A stretch of 64,000 nt of DNA from Caballeronia choica (GTDB taxonomy: Bacteria; Pseudomonadota; Gammaproteobacteria; Burkholderiales; Burkholderiaceae). The stretch is from positions 1-64,000 of the forward strand of contig NZ_FCON02000006.1 in assembly GCF_001544535.1 (NCBI RefSeq), read 5' to 3'. The notes beneath the pieces were generated by a model. The model did not search any database, was not told where the DNA came from, and saw only the letters and a program-made list of their open reading frames with translations. Numbering within the stretch: the first letter of the stretch is position 1; every line of letters starts with the position of its first letter. Made by a program: the position numbers and the translations under genes. Below are positions 33,878 through 42,681 of the stretch, piece after piece.

Positions 33878-35318
33878 GCGTCGCGCGATCCCAGCCGCCG
33901 CCCAGCGCCTTCAACAACTGCACGCTCGCATCGACGCGGCGCGCGTCGATCTGGTCGGCCGTGCGCGCATTGGTGAGCGCGATCGTCTGCGCAGTAACGA
34001 CGTCGAGGTAGCTGACCGCACCGGCCTGATAACGGTTCGTTGTCAGTTTCAGCGAGAGTTCTGCCGCCGATGTCGCGCGCTGCTGACTATCCGCTTCCCT
34101 CGCGAGCACGGTCAACGCGGAGAGGTTGTCCTCGATCTGTTGAAACGCGACCAGCACCGTTTGCCGATAATCGGCGACCGCGCCATCGTACTGTGCGTTC
34201 GCGCCTTTCAGCGCGGCATCGTGGCGGCCACCGTCGAATAGCGTGCCGGCCAACTGCGCGCCGATCGACCAGAACAGGCTCGGCGCGGTGAGCCACGGTG
34301 CGAAGAACGTGCTTTCTAGTCCCGCTGTCGCAGAGAGCGTCAGGTCGGGATAGAACGCGGCATGTGCCTCGCCGATCTGCGCATTGGCCGCCGCGACGCG
34401 CCGCTCGGCGGCGGCGATGTCCGGTCTGCGTTCGAGCAGTTGCGACGGCAGGCCCGTAGGTATGCGCGGCAGCGCGATGTCGCGCACCTGTAGCGGCAGT
34501 GCGAACGACGAAGCGGGTACGCCGGTCAGCGTCGCAATCGCGTGTTGCAACTGGGCGCGGTGCACGTCGATATCGCTGTCCATCGTGCGTGTGCTTTCGA
34601 GTTGCGTCTGCGCTTGCGCGATGGCGGAGGCGTCGATCGCTCCGGCTTTCAGCTGCTCTTGCACGATGTTCAACGCATCGGTGTACGCGGTCACGGAATC
34701 ATCGAGCAGTTGTTTTTGCTGGTCGAGCGAGCGCAGATCGAAATAGTCGAGCGCAAGATCGCTTGCAATCGACAGGCGCACCGATTCCAGATCGGCCTCG
34801 CTTGCCTGGGCGTTATCGCGCGCATTTACAGTCGCGTCCTTCAAGCGGCCAAACAGGTCCGGCTCCCAACTCGCGGATGCGCCCACGGCATAATCGGGCA
34901 CGGTCCTGCCCGCGAGCGAGTGGCCGAGCACATTCTGCGACAAGCGTGTGCGCGATTGCGCGGCGCCGGCGGTGATCGTAGGCGCGTAGCCCGAGCGCTG
35001 ATAGTCGACCATGGCGCGCGCCGCCAGCAACTGCGCGGCCGCTTTGGCCACGGTCTGGTTGGACACGTCGACTCGGGCTTCGAGACGGTTCAATTCGTCG
35101 TCGTTGAACAGTGTCCACCAGGCGCCGCGCGGTTGCGCGTCGGCGGGAGCGGCGACGGTCCAGCCGGACGCTGCCGTGCCTGCGTAGGTGCCCGCATAGT
35201 GATCGGGCACGGCGACATCGGGTTTCGTGTACGCAGGCAGCGTCGAGCACGCAGTCAGCGCGCACACGACGCCGATGGCGAGTGTCTTGCGAATGAACGG
35301 AGCGGGCAGGGCGAGCAT
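33852..35318 (-). CDS. NodT/OprM-family outer-membrane lipoprotein of an RND pump
   Basis: A 488-residue outer-membrane factor. The N-terminal signal peptide ends in a lipobox (VCALTAC, Cys24), so it is a lipoprotein. Two TolC-like repeats follow, with typical segments such as WWTLFNDDELNRLEARVDVS, PDIAAAERRVAAANAQIGEA and FYPDLTLSATAGL. It would form the trimeric exit duct joined to the adaptor and permease encoded upstream in the same operon (21-base gap from the adaptor). Its 3' end overlaps the sensor-kinase gene on the opposite strand by 26 bases. Confidence 0.93.
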   Translation of the reverse strand: MLALPAPFIRKTLAIGVVCALTACSTLPAYTKPDVAVPDHYAGTYAGTAASGWTVAAPADAQPRGAWWTLFNDDELNRLEARVDVSNQTVAKAAAQLLAARAMVDYQRSGYAPTITAGAAQSRTRLSQNVLGHSLAGRTVPDYAVGASASWEPDLFGRLKDATVNARDNAQASEADLESVRLSIASDLALDYFDLRSLDQQKQLLDDSVTAYTDALNIVQEQLKAGAIDASAIAQAQTQLESTRTMDSDIDVHRAQLQHAIATLTGVPASSFALPLQVRDIALPRIPTGLPSQLLERRPDIAAAERRVAAANAQIGEAHAAFYPDLTLSATAGLESTFFAPWLTAPSLFWSIGAQLAGTLFDGGRHDAALKGANAQYDGAVADYRQTVLVAFQQIEDNLSALTVLAREADSQQRATSAAELSLKLTTNRYQAGAVSYLDVVTAQTIALTNARTADQIDARRVDASVQLLKALGGGWDRATLTDAQTSE

Positions 35319-35338
35319 GATCGGCCTCGACGGAACGC

Positions 35339-36580
35339 TTAACTGTGGAGCGCAGCGGACGCGGTGGTGCGTACCGCTTCGCCGCTGCTGATCGCGTCGC
35401 CGGGATTGTTGATGACGCGGTCCGTTGCATCGACGCCGGTCGCGACTTCCACATACGTGCCGAAGTCGCGACCGATCGTTACCGTTTTCAGCTGCACCGT
35501 ATTGTTCTTGCCGAGCACCGCGACGGTCACGCCATCTGGCCTGAACAGCAATGCGCTGACAGGGAGCTCAAGCGCCGGATGCGAAATGCGCAGCACGAGA
35601 TGCACTTGCGCATACGCTCCCGGCATCAGCGCGCCGTCGTGATTGTCGACGTCGACCTCGACACGCAACGTCCGGCTGACCGGATCGATCGCATTGGCGG
35701 TGCGCGCCACTGTGGCTGCAAACCGGCGTCCAGGATATTGCTGGGTCGTCAGGACCACCTGCGTGCCCGCCGAGATGCTGCTGGCGTCGTCCTGCGGCAC
35801 GTCGACGAAGATGCGCAAGCGGTCGGTCTGTTCGATATGGAAGAGCTCACCCGGCATGGCCGCGAGCCCCGGAGATCCGCCCGACGTCACCAAGGCGCCC
35901 ACGTCGACGTTGCGTACCGTGACGACGCCGTCGAACGGCGCGGTGACTTTCTCATACGACACCATTTCGCCTAGCCGCGCAACGTTCGCTTGCGCGGCTT
36001 GCAACGCTGCGAGCTTGGCTTCGCTGTCGCTCGTCTTCGCATCGGTGTCCTGCTGCGAGACGGACTGAGTTTTCAGCATCGTTTGCCAGCGTTGAGCCGT
36101 GCTGTTCGCGAACGCGTAGTTTGCTTTTGCCGTGGCCTCGTCGGCGCGTGCCTGCTTCAGTTGCGCGTCGAGTTCAGGCGTTTCGATGTCTGCAAGCGTC
36201 TGTCCGGCCTTGACCTTCGCGCCAATGTCTGCGTACCAGTGCTGGATATAGCCGCTCGTACGTGCATAGATCGAGGCGTCGGCGTACGGCGTCACGGAGC
36301 CGGGCAACAACAGTTCTTGCGAAGCCGGCGCGCGTGTCGGCGTGACCGTTTCGACAGTCAGTTCGCGCTGCGCGTCGACTTGCTGCGTGAGCGCCGTGCT
36401 CGCGTGCAGACTCGGCACGATGCCAACGACGAGCAACGCGGTGGCGACTGCGGCGAGCGCCACCGGCAATATGAAGCGGCGGCGCTTCACGGCTTCCTCG
36501 TTTGCAGCGGCGAGCGAAACGGGCACGACGTCCGTGGGTGTGGACGTGTCGCGCTTCAACGGCAGATCGGGTGTGGTCAT
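35339..36580 (-). CDS. RND periplasmic adaptor (membrane fusion protein)
   Basis: A 413-residue HlyD-like adaptor. The basic N-terminus (VKRRRF) is followed by a membrane anchor at about 37-58 (PVALAAVATALLVVGIVPSL). The barrel-sandwich/lipoyl motif is near 110-150 (GYIQHWYADIGAKVKAGQTL), then a coiled-coil hairpin, the second lipoyl half (VTAPFDGVVTVRNVDVGALV) and the beta-barrel domain. It bridges permease and outer-membrane factor. It lies 10 bases after the permease gene, clearly co-transcribed. No substrate-specific Met or His clusters are seen that would suggest metal transport. Confidence 0.93.
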   Translation of the reverse strand: MTTPDLPLKRDTSTPTDVVPVSLAAANEEAVKRRRFILPVALAAVATALLVVGIVPSLHASTALTQQVDAQRELTVETVTPTRAPASQELLLPGSVTPYADASIYARTSGYIQHWYADIGAKVKAGQTLADIETPELDAQLKQARADEATAKANYAFANSTAQRWQTMLKTQSVSQQDTDAKTSDSEAKLAALQAAQANVARLGEMVSYEKVTAPFDGVVTVRNVDVGALVTSGGSPGLAAMPGELFHIEQTDRLRIFVDVPQDDASSISAGTQVVLTTQQYPGRRFAATVARTANAIDPVSRTLRVEVDVDNHDGALMPGAYAQVHLVLRISHPALELPVSALLFRPDGVTVAVLGKNNTVQLKTVTIGRDFGTYVEVATGVDATDRVINNPGDAISSGEAVRTTASAALHS

Positions 36581-36590
36581 GGCGGTTCCT

Positions 36591-39500
36591 TTATCGAGCG
36601 TGTGCAGTCAGCGATGCATCGGCGGCACGATGGGCGCGGCGCGTGGCGAGCCACGCATGCACCATCCCGAACACGACGGGCACAAACATCAGCGTCGACA
36701 GCGTGCCGATCGCGAGGCCGCCGATTACTGCGCGTCCGAGCGGCGCGTTCTGTTCGCCGCCATCGCCGAGGCCGAGCGCCATCGGCAGCATGCCGATCAG
36801 CATCGCGAGCGCGGTCATCAACACAGGACGGAAGCGCTCAAAGCCCGCATCGAGCGCGGCCACGAGCGGGTCAATGCCGCTTTGCAGCGACTCGCGCGCG
36901 GTGTTGATCACCAGGATGCTGTTCGCCGTCGCGATGCCGATGCAGAGGATGGTTCCAGTCAGCGCGGGCACGCTCAACGTCGTGTGCGTCGCGAACAGCA
37001 TCCACGCAATGCCTGCCAGCGAGCCGGGCAGGCCGCTGATGATGATCAACGGATCGAGCCACGACTGGAAGTTCACGACCATCAGCAGGTAGACGAGCGC
37101 AATCGCGAACACGAGCCCTGCGCCGAGACCGGCGAACGATTCGTTCATCGATTGCACCTGCCCGCGAATCACGATTGACGAGCCGGGTGGCAATTGCGCG
37201 CGTGCATCATCGACGAGCTTCGTGACGTCGGACGCGACGCCGCCCAGGTCGCGTCCTTGAGTCGATGCGAATATATCGAGCACGGGTTGCACGTTGTAGT
37301 GCGAGACGACGGCCTGTTGCGAGCTGCGCGACATCGTGCCGAGCGTGCCGAGCTGGTTTTGCGGATCGACGGTGATTTGATTCGTCGTCAACGGAATGTT
37401 CGAGAGCGTTTGCAGCGAATGAATATCGTATTGCGGCACTTCGGCCATCAGCGGATAGCTGACGCCGTTCTTTGGGTCGAGCCAGAAGTTCGGCGTGGTT
37501 TGCGAGCTGCCGGAGAGCGCGATCAAAAGGTTCTGCGCGACGTCGCGCTGCGTGAGGCCAGCCTGCATCGCCTTCGTGCGATCGACATCGACATTGATGG
37601 TCGGTTCGTCGCCGGGCTGTTGGATACGCGCATCGACAAGGCCGCGCACACTGCGCAGTTGCGCGAGCAGACGGTCGGCGACGACGCGGTTTTCCGCGAG
37701 CTTGTTGCCCACGATCTGCACGTCGATCGGTGCGGGCAGCCCGAAGTTGAGGATCTGGCTGACGATGTCGGCGGGGAGGAACGCGAAGGTCACGCCAGGA
37801 AATGCCGTGCCCAGTACGTTGCGAAGTTGCGCGACATAGTGCGCGGTGGACTTGTGGTTTGGCTTCAGCGTGATCATGATGTCAGCGTCTTCTGAGCCGA
37901 TCGGGTCCGACGAGTCATACGTCAGGTTGATGCCGCTCACCGGCACGCCGATGTTGTCGAGCACGGCGGCCTGCTCTGATTTCGGAATCACCGTGCGAAG
38001 CTTCGCTTCGACCTGATCGGTCAGGCGCGCGGTTTCCTCGATGCGCGTGCCGGTCGGGGCGCGCAGATGCAGGCGAATTTCGCCCGTATCGACAGCGGGA
38101 AAGAAGTCGCGGCCCGCGAACGGGATCAGCGCGAGCGAAGCGAGACAGAGCGCTAGATAGATCGGGAGAAAGCGCCGGCGGTTCGCGATCGCACGCTGAA
38201 GGATGGCGCGATAGCGATTGCGCAGCGCTTCGAAGTGATGCTCGAAGCGTGCCTGGAAACGGGCGAACACGTTCGTGCGGCCCCGCGCCGAACCGCTGGC
38301 TTTCGACGGCGCGCGCATCAGGTACATGGCGAGCGTCGGGATCAGCGTGCGCGAGAAGAAGTACGATGCGCACATCGCGAAGACGACGGCCTCGGCCATC
38401 GGCACGAACAGGTAACGCGCGACACCGGATAGCAGGAACATCGGCACGAACACGATACAGATCGATAGCGTCGATACGAAAGTGGGCACAGCGATTTCGC
38501 CGGAACCGTTCAGGATCGCGTCATGCAGCGGCTCGCCCTTTTCGAGGTGATGCGTGATGTTTTCGATCGCGACGGTCGCGTCGTCGACCAGGATGCCGAC
38601 CGCAAGCGCGAGTCCGCCGAGCGTCATGATATTGATGGTCTGGCCGAGTGCGGCCAGCGCGATCAGCGACGTCAATACCGCGAGCGGAATCGACACGGCG
38701 ATGATGAGCGTCGCGCGCCAACTGCCGAGAAAGAGCAGGATCATCGCGGCCGTCAGACATGCGGCTATGAGGGCTTCGCGCACAACCCCGGAAATCGCCG
38801 CCTTCACGAACACCGATTGATCGGACAGCGGCGTGATTTTCAAGGCCTTCGGCAGACCGGCCGCGATCTTCGGCAGCATGGCCTTGACCTGCTGGATGAT
38901 TGTCAGCGTCGACGCGCTTCCGGTTTTTTCGACTTGCAGCAAAGCTGCGCGCTTGCCGTCGCTGCGGACGATGTTGGTTTGCGGCGCGTAGCCGTCGATC
39001 ACATGCGCGACGTCGCGCACATACACCACGCCGCCCTTGACCGTCTTGACGGGAAGGTCGTTGAGCTTCGCGACCGTGTCCGTGCTGCCATTCATCTCGA
39101 CGTTATATTCGCGCGAGCCTATCTTCGCGGTGCCGCCCGGCAGTATCAGGTTTTGTGCGTTGACCGCGTTGACCACGTCGATCGGTGCCAGGCCCTTTGC
39201 CTGCAGCGCCTTGGGATCGAGTTCGACCATGATCTGGCGAATCTTGCCGCCGAACGGCAACGGCACGGCCGCGCCCTGAACCGTGGCGAGCTGCGTGCGA
39301 ATGAAACTGTTGCCGAGGTCGTAGAGCGACTGTTCGGGCAGCGTATCGCTGGAGAGGCCGAGCTGCAACACCGGCACGGTCGATGCGTTGTACGTGACGA
39401 TGTTGGGCGGCAGCGTGCCGGGCGGCAGCACGCGCAGAATCGATGCGGAGTTCGACGCCGCTTCCGCGATGGCGCGATTGATGTCGGCACCCGGGTGAAA

Positions 39501-39785
39501 GAAGATCTTCACGACCGACACGCCGTTCAACGACTGCGATTCGATGTGCTCGATGTCGTCGACATCGGAAGTCAGGGCGCGCTCGTAGTTCGATGTGATC
39601 CGATGCGCCATGTCTTCGGCGGAAAAGCCGTTGTACGACCAGACGATGCTGACGACGGGAATGTCGATGTTCGGAAAGATGTCCGTGGGCGTACGCATGA
39701 TCGCGAGCGGCCCGAGTATGAACAGCAACACGGCCAGCACGATGAAGGTGTAAGGCCGCTGCAGCGCGAGTTTGACGATCCACAT
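36591..39785 (-). CDS. HAE1-type RND efflux permease
   Basis: A 1064-residue inner-membrane pump. It has the usual start MWIVKLALQRPYTFIVLAVL, the porter motif RTPTDIFPNIDIPVVSI, TM4 with the proton-relay acidic residues in GILVDDATVAIENI, and twelve predicted membrane helices split by two large periplasmic loops. The true start is ATG 39785, preceded by AAAGGAAA; a longer open frame upstream is not RND-like. Without the Met/Cys copper residues of CusA, it is more likely a multidrug or organic-compound pump of the MdtB/HAE1 type, despite the heavy-metal-style two-component system next door. Confidence 0.92.
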   Translation of the reverse strand: MWIVKLALQRPYTFIVLAVLLFILGPLAIMRTPTDIFPNIDIPVVSIVWSYNGFSAEDMAHRITSNYERALTSDVDDIEHIESQSLNGVSVVKIFFHPGADINRAIAEAASNSASILRVLPPGTLPPNIVTYNASTVPVLQLGLSSDTLPEQSLYDLGNSFIRTQLATVQGAAVPLPFGGKIRQIMVELDPKALQAKGLAPIDVVNAVNAQNLILPGGTAKIGSREYNVEMNGSTDTVAKLNDLPVKTVKGGVVYVRDVAHVIDGYAPQTNIVRSDGKRAALLQVEKTGSASTLTIIQQVKAMLPKIAAGLPKALKITPLSDQSVFVKAAISGVVREALIAACLTAAMILLFLGSWRATLIIAVSIPLAVLTSLIALAALGQTINIMTLGGLALAVGILVDDATVAIENITHHLEKGEPLHDAILNGSGEIAVPTFVSTLSICIVFVPMFLLSGVARYLFVPMAEAVVFAMCASYFFSRTLIPTLAMYLMRAPSKASGSARGRTNVFARFQARFEHHFEALRNRYRAILQRAIANRRRFLPIYLALCLASLALIPFAGRDFFPAVDTGEIRLHLRAPTGTRIEETARLTDQVEAKLRTVIPKSEQAAVLDNIGVPVSGINLTYDSSDPIGSEDADIMITLKPNHKSTAHYVAQLRNVLGTAFPGVTFAFLPADIVSQILNFGLPAPIDVQIVGNKLAENRVVADRLLAQLRSVRGLVDARIQQPGDEPTINVDVDRTKAMQAGLTQRDVAQNLLIALSGSSQTTPNFWLDPKNGVSYPLMAEVPQYDIHSLQTLSNIPLTTNQITVDPQNQLGTLGTMSRSSQQAVVSHYNVQPVLDIFASTQGRDLGGVASDVTKLVDDARAQLPPGSSIVIRGQVQSMNESFAGLGAGLVFAIALVYLLMVVNFQSWLDPLIIISGLPGSLAGIAWMLFATHTTLSVPALTGTILCIGIATANSILVINTARESLQSGIDPLVAALDAGFERFRPVLMTALAMLIGMLPMALGLGDGGEQNAPLGRAVIGGLAIGTLSTLMFVPVVFGMVHAWLATRRAHRAADASLTAHAR

Positions 39786-40176
39786 GGCGTTTCCTTTGGA
39801 CGGTGGTCGGTCGGAATGCCCTGTGCGAAAGGACACGTTGGGGCTTCTTGATGGGGGCAGTTTGGCTGGCGGGCACTTACTCGCCAGTGACGGGCACATT
39901 ACAAGTCTGATATCTGCGCAGATGACGAAAAACAAGAACCGGCGGTTGTATCGATCTCGACAAGGACTGCGCCGGAAGTCCAGCGCGGCCCGAGGCTTGA
40001 CGCGGTGCTTGGGGTTCGACGAGAGGCTGAAAGATAACAAGCATGTAATGCGACGGACAGCATCGGGTCAGCAGTGATTGCGCAGAATGGCTTCAACCCT
40101 TCACGACTGGCGACGAAGGGTGCCAAGGCTCCGTTCATCGTGAATGCAGCCGCTATTCAACGATAGGTGAATCATC
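39786..40176. promoter_or_regulatory. Divergent control region between the RND operon and the DUF4148 gene
   Basis: This 391-base space must hold the promoter of the minus-strand RND operon and of the plus-strand DUF4148 gene. The most visible element is ATCTGCGCAGAT (39912-39923), a perfect 12-base palindrome beside TTACAAGTCTG, in a suitable place for a regulator of the pump. I cannot define -10/-35 boxes with confidence. Confidence 0.35.
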
Positions 40177-40503
40177 ATGAAAGCACTGCTCAAGGCTGTC
40201 CTCGTTTCCTGCGCACTCGCCGCACCCGCTCTTGCATTTGCGCAAGCCACCACCGCTCCCGTCACGCGCGCCGAAGTGCGCGCCGATCTCGTGCGTGTCG
40301 AACAGGCGGGTTACCGGCCGGTCGGTTCCGATCCGTCCTATCCGGCCGACATCCAGGCTGCTGACGCGAAAGTGGCCGCACAGGATTCGGCTTCCGGCAA
40401 GATGTCGGTGGGCGGCGTTGCAATGAGCGGTTCGTCGCAGTCGGGCGCATCGGCCGCACCCGTTTCATTGGGCCATGACAAATCGATTTACTTCGGACAT
40501 TGA
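40177..40503 (+). CDS. DUF4148 secreted small protein
   Basis: A 108-residue protein of a family common in Burkholderia. A Sec signal peptide covers residues 1-23 (MKALLKAVLVSCALAAPALA, then FAQ). DUF4148 follows (TRAEVRADLVRVEQAGYRPV, then YPADIQAADAKVAAQ), and a Ser/Gly/Ala-rich tail. AGGTGA lies 8 bases before the ATG. Function is unknown for the family; it is likely periplasmic. It stands next to the RND operon, divergently, but no functional link is shown. Confidence 0.9.
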   Translation: MKALLKAVLVSCALAAPALAFAQATTAPVTRAEVRADLVRVEQAGYRPVGSDPSYPADIQAADAKVAAQDSASGKMSVGGVAMSGSSQSGASAAPVSLGHDKSIYFGH

Positions 40504-40539
40504 TGGAAATCGACTGCCACGCAGACCTGTCCGGTTTGG

Positions 40540-40680
40540 CCGGTGATTGAGATCCTTAATGGCGCTACGTGGTATCAGTCCGCTCGCGGCGGTGACACTG
40601 ACCGCGGAACGGGGCGATTTCTCGTGGTATGCCCACGCGGCCCAACTGATGGCGTATCTGGGTCTGGTCCGCAGCGGGAT
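40540..40680 (+). mobile_element. IS110-family transposase fragment
   Basis: Plus-strand residues LMALRGISPLAAVTLTAERG, then DFSWYAHAAQLMAYLGLVRS match the C-terminal transposase_20 region of IS110/IS116/IS902 transposases. Only about 45 residues remain and they run directly into the AraC remnant. Confidence 0.7.
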
Positions 40681-40732
40681 TGACGAGTCCATCAGGCCGA
40701 TGCGCCTGCTGCGCGACTGCGCTGGCAGTCAA

Positions 40733-41102
40733 GCTGCGCATCGTGGGAGGCAAAGACCAGTCGCTGCAAGCGGTCCAAGGGCTGATGGCCGACATGACCG
40801 GCGAACTGGTCGGTATATCGACGCAAACGAACGGACTGTTGGCGGCAGGGCCTGTTGGCGGAGTAGCGTACGACGTCAGGATTCGTCGCGCGATCGATGC
40901 AATGAAACTGGTGAGAGGCACCACGCCCGATTTCGACGAACTCGCGAAAGCGGTTGGGCTATCGCGCCCGCATTTCTTCCTTCAGGACATTGCGTTCGAA
41001 CTGGGCTTCGACTCGCCGGGAAACTTCACTCGTTTCTTCGCTCGTCAGCAAGGCGTGACGCCCAGCCAATACAGACGCAACGTACAATTTGTCGACGGGT
41101 AA
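40733..41102 (+). pseudogene. AraC-family regulator remnant with an internal deletion
   Basis: The frame reads RIRRAIDAMKLVRG, DFDELAKAVGLSRPHFF and then directly LQDIAFELGFDSPGNFTRFF, ending in VTPSQYRRNVQF. In intact AraC proteins the first helix-turn-helix (LSRPHFF) is followed by about 45 residues (rest of the first motif and the linker helix) before the second (xQDIAFELGF). That segment is missing here without loss of frame, so DNA binding should be destroyed. The N-terminus is also replaced by IS110 sequence. It is therefore decayed, although it could still be translated. Confidence 0.65.
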
Positions 41103-41140
41103 GGCAATGGCACTTGCGCGATATCAGGCCGTCGCTCTCG

Positions 41141-41887
41141 TCACGCTTCGCCCTGGGCGCTCGTCAGTCCGGCGGCGAGCGTCGCGTAAAACCCGAACAG
41201 GAAATTGTGAACGTGGGCCTCGATCAAACGAGTGAGATCGTCGGGTACTTCCATCCGGTATATCCACCGTCGCACGCCCATATAAAAGAAACTCGAATGG
41301 AAGCCCCAAAACAGTTCGAGGTCTATCTCGGTGGGTTCGGGCGGCATGCCTTTGCTCGCCCGTAATTCGCGTAGGACAGGTTTGAAAATTCTCTCCTGCA
41401 GCAAGCCGATGTAGCGCTTGTTGAGGGACGGGTCGTCGAGCGCGGCGAACACAAACAACCTGATCCAGTCGTTGCCCAAAATGGCGTGCGTGTAGTCCTC
41501 CAGGTAAGCGATGAGCCGCTCATCGAGAGGCCTCGTCGAGTCCTTGAGCAACTCTTCCCACTCCGGATTCCATCGAGAAAAAAAGACTTCTCGATACACC
41601 CGCTCAACCAGCTTCTCCTTGCTGCCGAAGTAGTGGTAAAGCAAAGGTTGCGTGACACCGATATGCTTCGCGAGTTCACGCGTGCTTACACCGAAGCCGT
41701 GTGCCGAAAAATACTCGACCGCACGCCGCACGATCTGCGCTTCCCGGTCCGTGGCCAGCATGTGCTTTGCCCTGACCTTGTCTGTCGTGCCGTCCACCTT
41801 CGGCGCGGCGGCGGCCGAGGTCTTGCGAGGCGTCTTGCGGGCCGCGGACGCCTGCGCGGGCCCCGCGAAAGAATTGTCAGGCTTCAT
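41141..41887 (-). CDS. TetR-family regulator
   Basis: A 248-residue regulator with an unusual Ala/Lys-rich N-terminal extension of about 45 residues (APKVDGTTDKVRAKHML). The helix-turn-helix follows (VRRAVEYFSAHGFGVSTREL, AKHIGVTQPLLYHYF), then an effector domain with the REVFFSRWNPEWEELL segment. It lies about 60 bases downstream of the VOC gene on the same strand, so the two are probably co-transcribed and it may control the local degradation genes. A decayed relative of its N-terminus is present at 54808-55014. Confidence 0.9.
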   Translation of the reverse strand: MKPDNSFAGPAQASAARKTPRKTSAAAAPKVDGTTDKVRAKHMLATDREAQIVRRAVEYFSAHGFGVSTRELAKHIGVTQPLLYHYFGSKEKLVERVYREVFFSRWNPEWEELLKDSTRPLDERLIAYLEDYTHAILGNDWIRLFVFAALDDPSLNKRYIGLLQERIFKPVLRELRASKGMPPEPTEIDLELFWGFHSSFFYMGVRRWIYRMEVPDDLTRLIEAHVHNFLFGFYATLAAGLTSAQGEA

Positions 41888-41951
41888 CCGTATGCTGGGT
41901 TCCTTGCTGTTGCACTAAACGCATCGGCCGCAGCGCCCGGACGCCGCCTGA

Positions 41952-42443
41952 TTAGCCCTGCGAGGCAGGCGATGGTAAGGGCGATGCTGCGTGCTGCACA
42001 TCCATTCTCCCCAGATTATCCCCCACGATCTTGTTGTCGGGCGAGTAGGGAAACAGTAACTCGATCTTGATCCCGTTCGGATCTTCGACAAAGAGCTGGT
42101 GCTCCGACAGTTCAGGAACGACTCGTTCCTGAAATGGCAAACCCAGTGCGCCAAGGCGTTTCTGATAGTCCGCCAGACCGACGCAGCGCATCGATACATG
42201 GTCGAGCGAGCCGCCTCCGGGCGACACCGCGCGATCGCCCAGGTATGCCGCCATCTCCGCATTGTCCGCTTCGATGTTGGCGATATGGACCAAGGGCCGG
42301 TCGCCAGCATACATCCATCTGCCAGGAAACCTGAATCCGGGGCGCCAGCCTTCTGTCATTCCAATGGCGTCACGGAAGAATGCGGCGGTCTCCTCGACCT
42401 TGGCCGTGCGCAAAGTGAAGTGGTCAAGCTGCAAGATGCTCAT
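41952..42443 (-). CDS. VOC-family (glyoxalase-fold) protein, first of two
   Basis: A 163-residue VOC protein with two beta-alpha-beta-beta-beta modules: ILQLDHFTLRTAKVEETAAF at the start and GSLDHVSMRCVGLADYQKRL near residue 75. The metal-site candidates His8, His52 (PLVHIANIE), His79 and Glu in GIKIELLFP fit a dioxygenase or isomerase-type active site, but the substrate is unknown. I start at ATG 42443 because GGAGG lies just upstream; a longer frame has no such site. It resembles the VOC protein at 43727 (GRWMYAGDRPLVHI against GYWLYADGRPVIHL). Confidence 0.88.
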   Translation of the reverse strand: MSILQLDHFTLRTAKVEETAAFFRDAIGMTEGWRPGFRFPGRWMYAGDRPLVHIANIEADNAEMAAYLGDRAVSPGGGSLDHVSMRCVGLADYQKRLGALGLPFQERVVPELSEHQLFVEDPNGIKIELLFPYSPDNKIVGDNLGRMDVQHAASPLPSPASQG

Positions 42444-42449
42444 GGGCCT

Positions 42450-42461
42450 CCAATATATTGG
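42450..42461. promoter_or_regulatory. Palindrome in the leader of the VOC gene
   Basis: CCAATATATTGG is a perfect 12-base palindrome just upstream of the GGAGG ribosome-binding site for the gene starting at 42443. It could be an operator; the regulator is not known. Confidence 0.35.
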
Positions 42462-42681
42462 TCGATTGATAAAAACAAGCCTAACAGCTTGGCTGCAAAG
42501 GATCAACAGGAAATCGGAATCGAGTGAAGTTGAACGCGGCTAGGGGGCTGGCCAGGAGAACTTCGACTGCAAGTCCGGGGCTTGCGGGCTTGCTTGAACT
42601 CTGGCCATTTGTGCGCTGCATTTTTGTTCAGTTGATTAATATGTTTCGGCGTGAGCAAGTTTCGTCTCTGGACGCCACGAA

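Noticed and set aside
38523-39851. Long plus-strand frame opposite the RND permease, and a minus-strand frame at 32432-33640 opposite the sensor kinase
   Set aside because: The antisense strand carries textbook RND and histidine-kinase motifs; these frames have none.
39786-40040. An 85-residue N-terminal extension of the RND permease
   Set aside because: The family starts at MWIVKLAL, and AAAGGAAA directly precedes that ATG; the extension is not conserved-looking.
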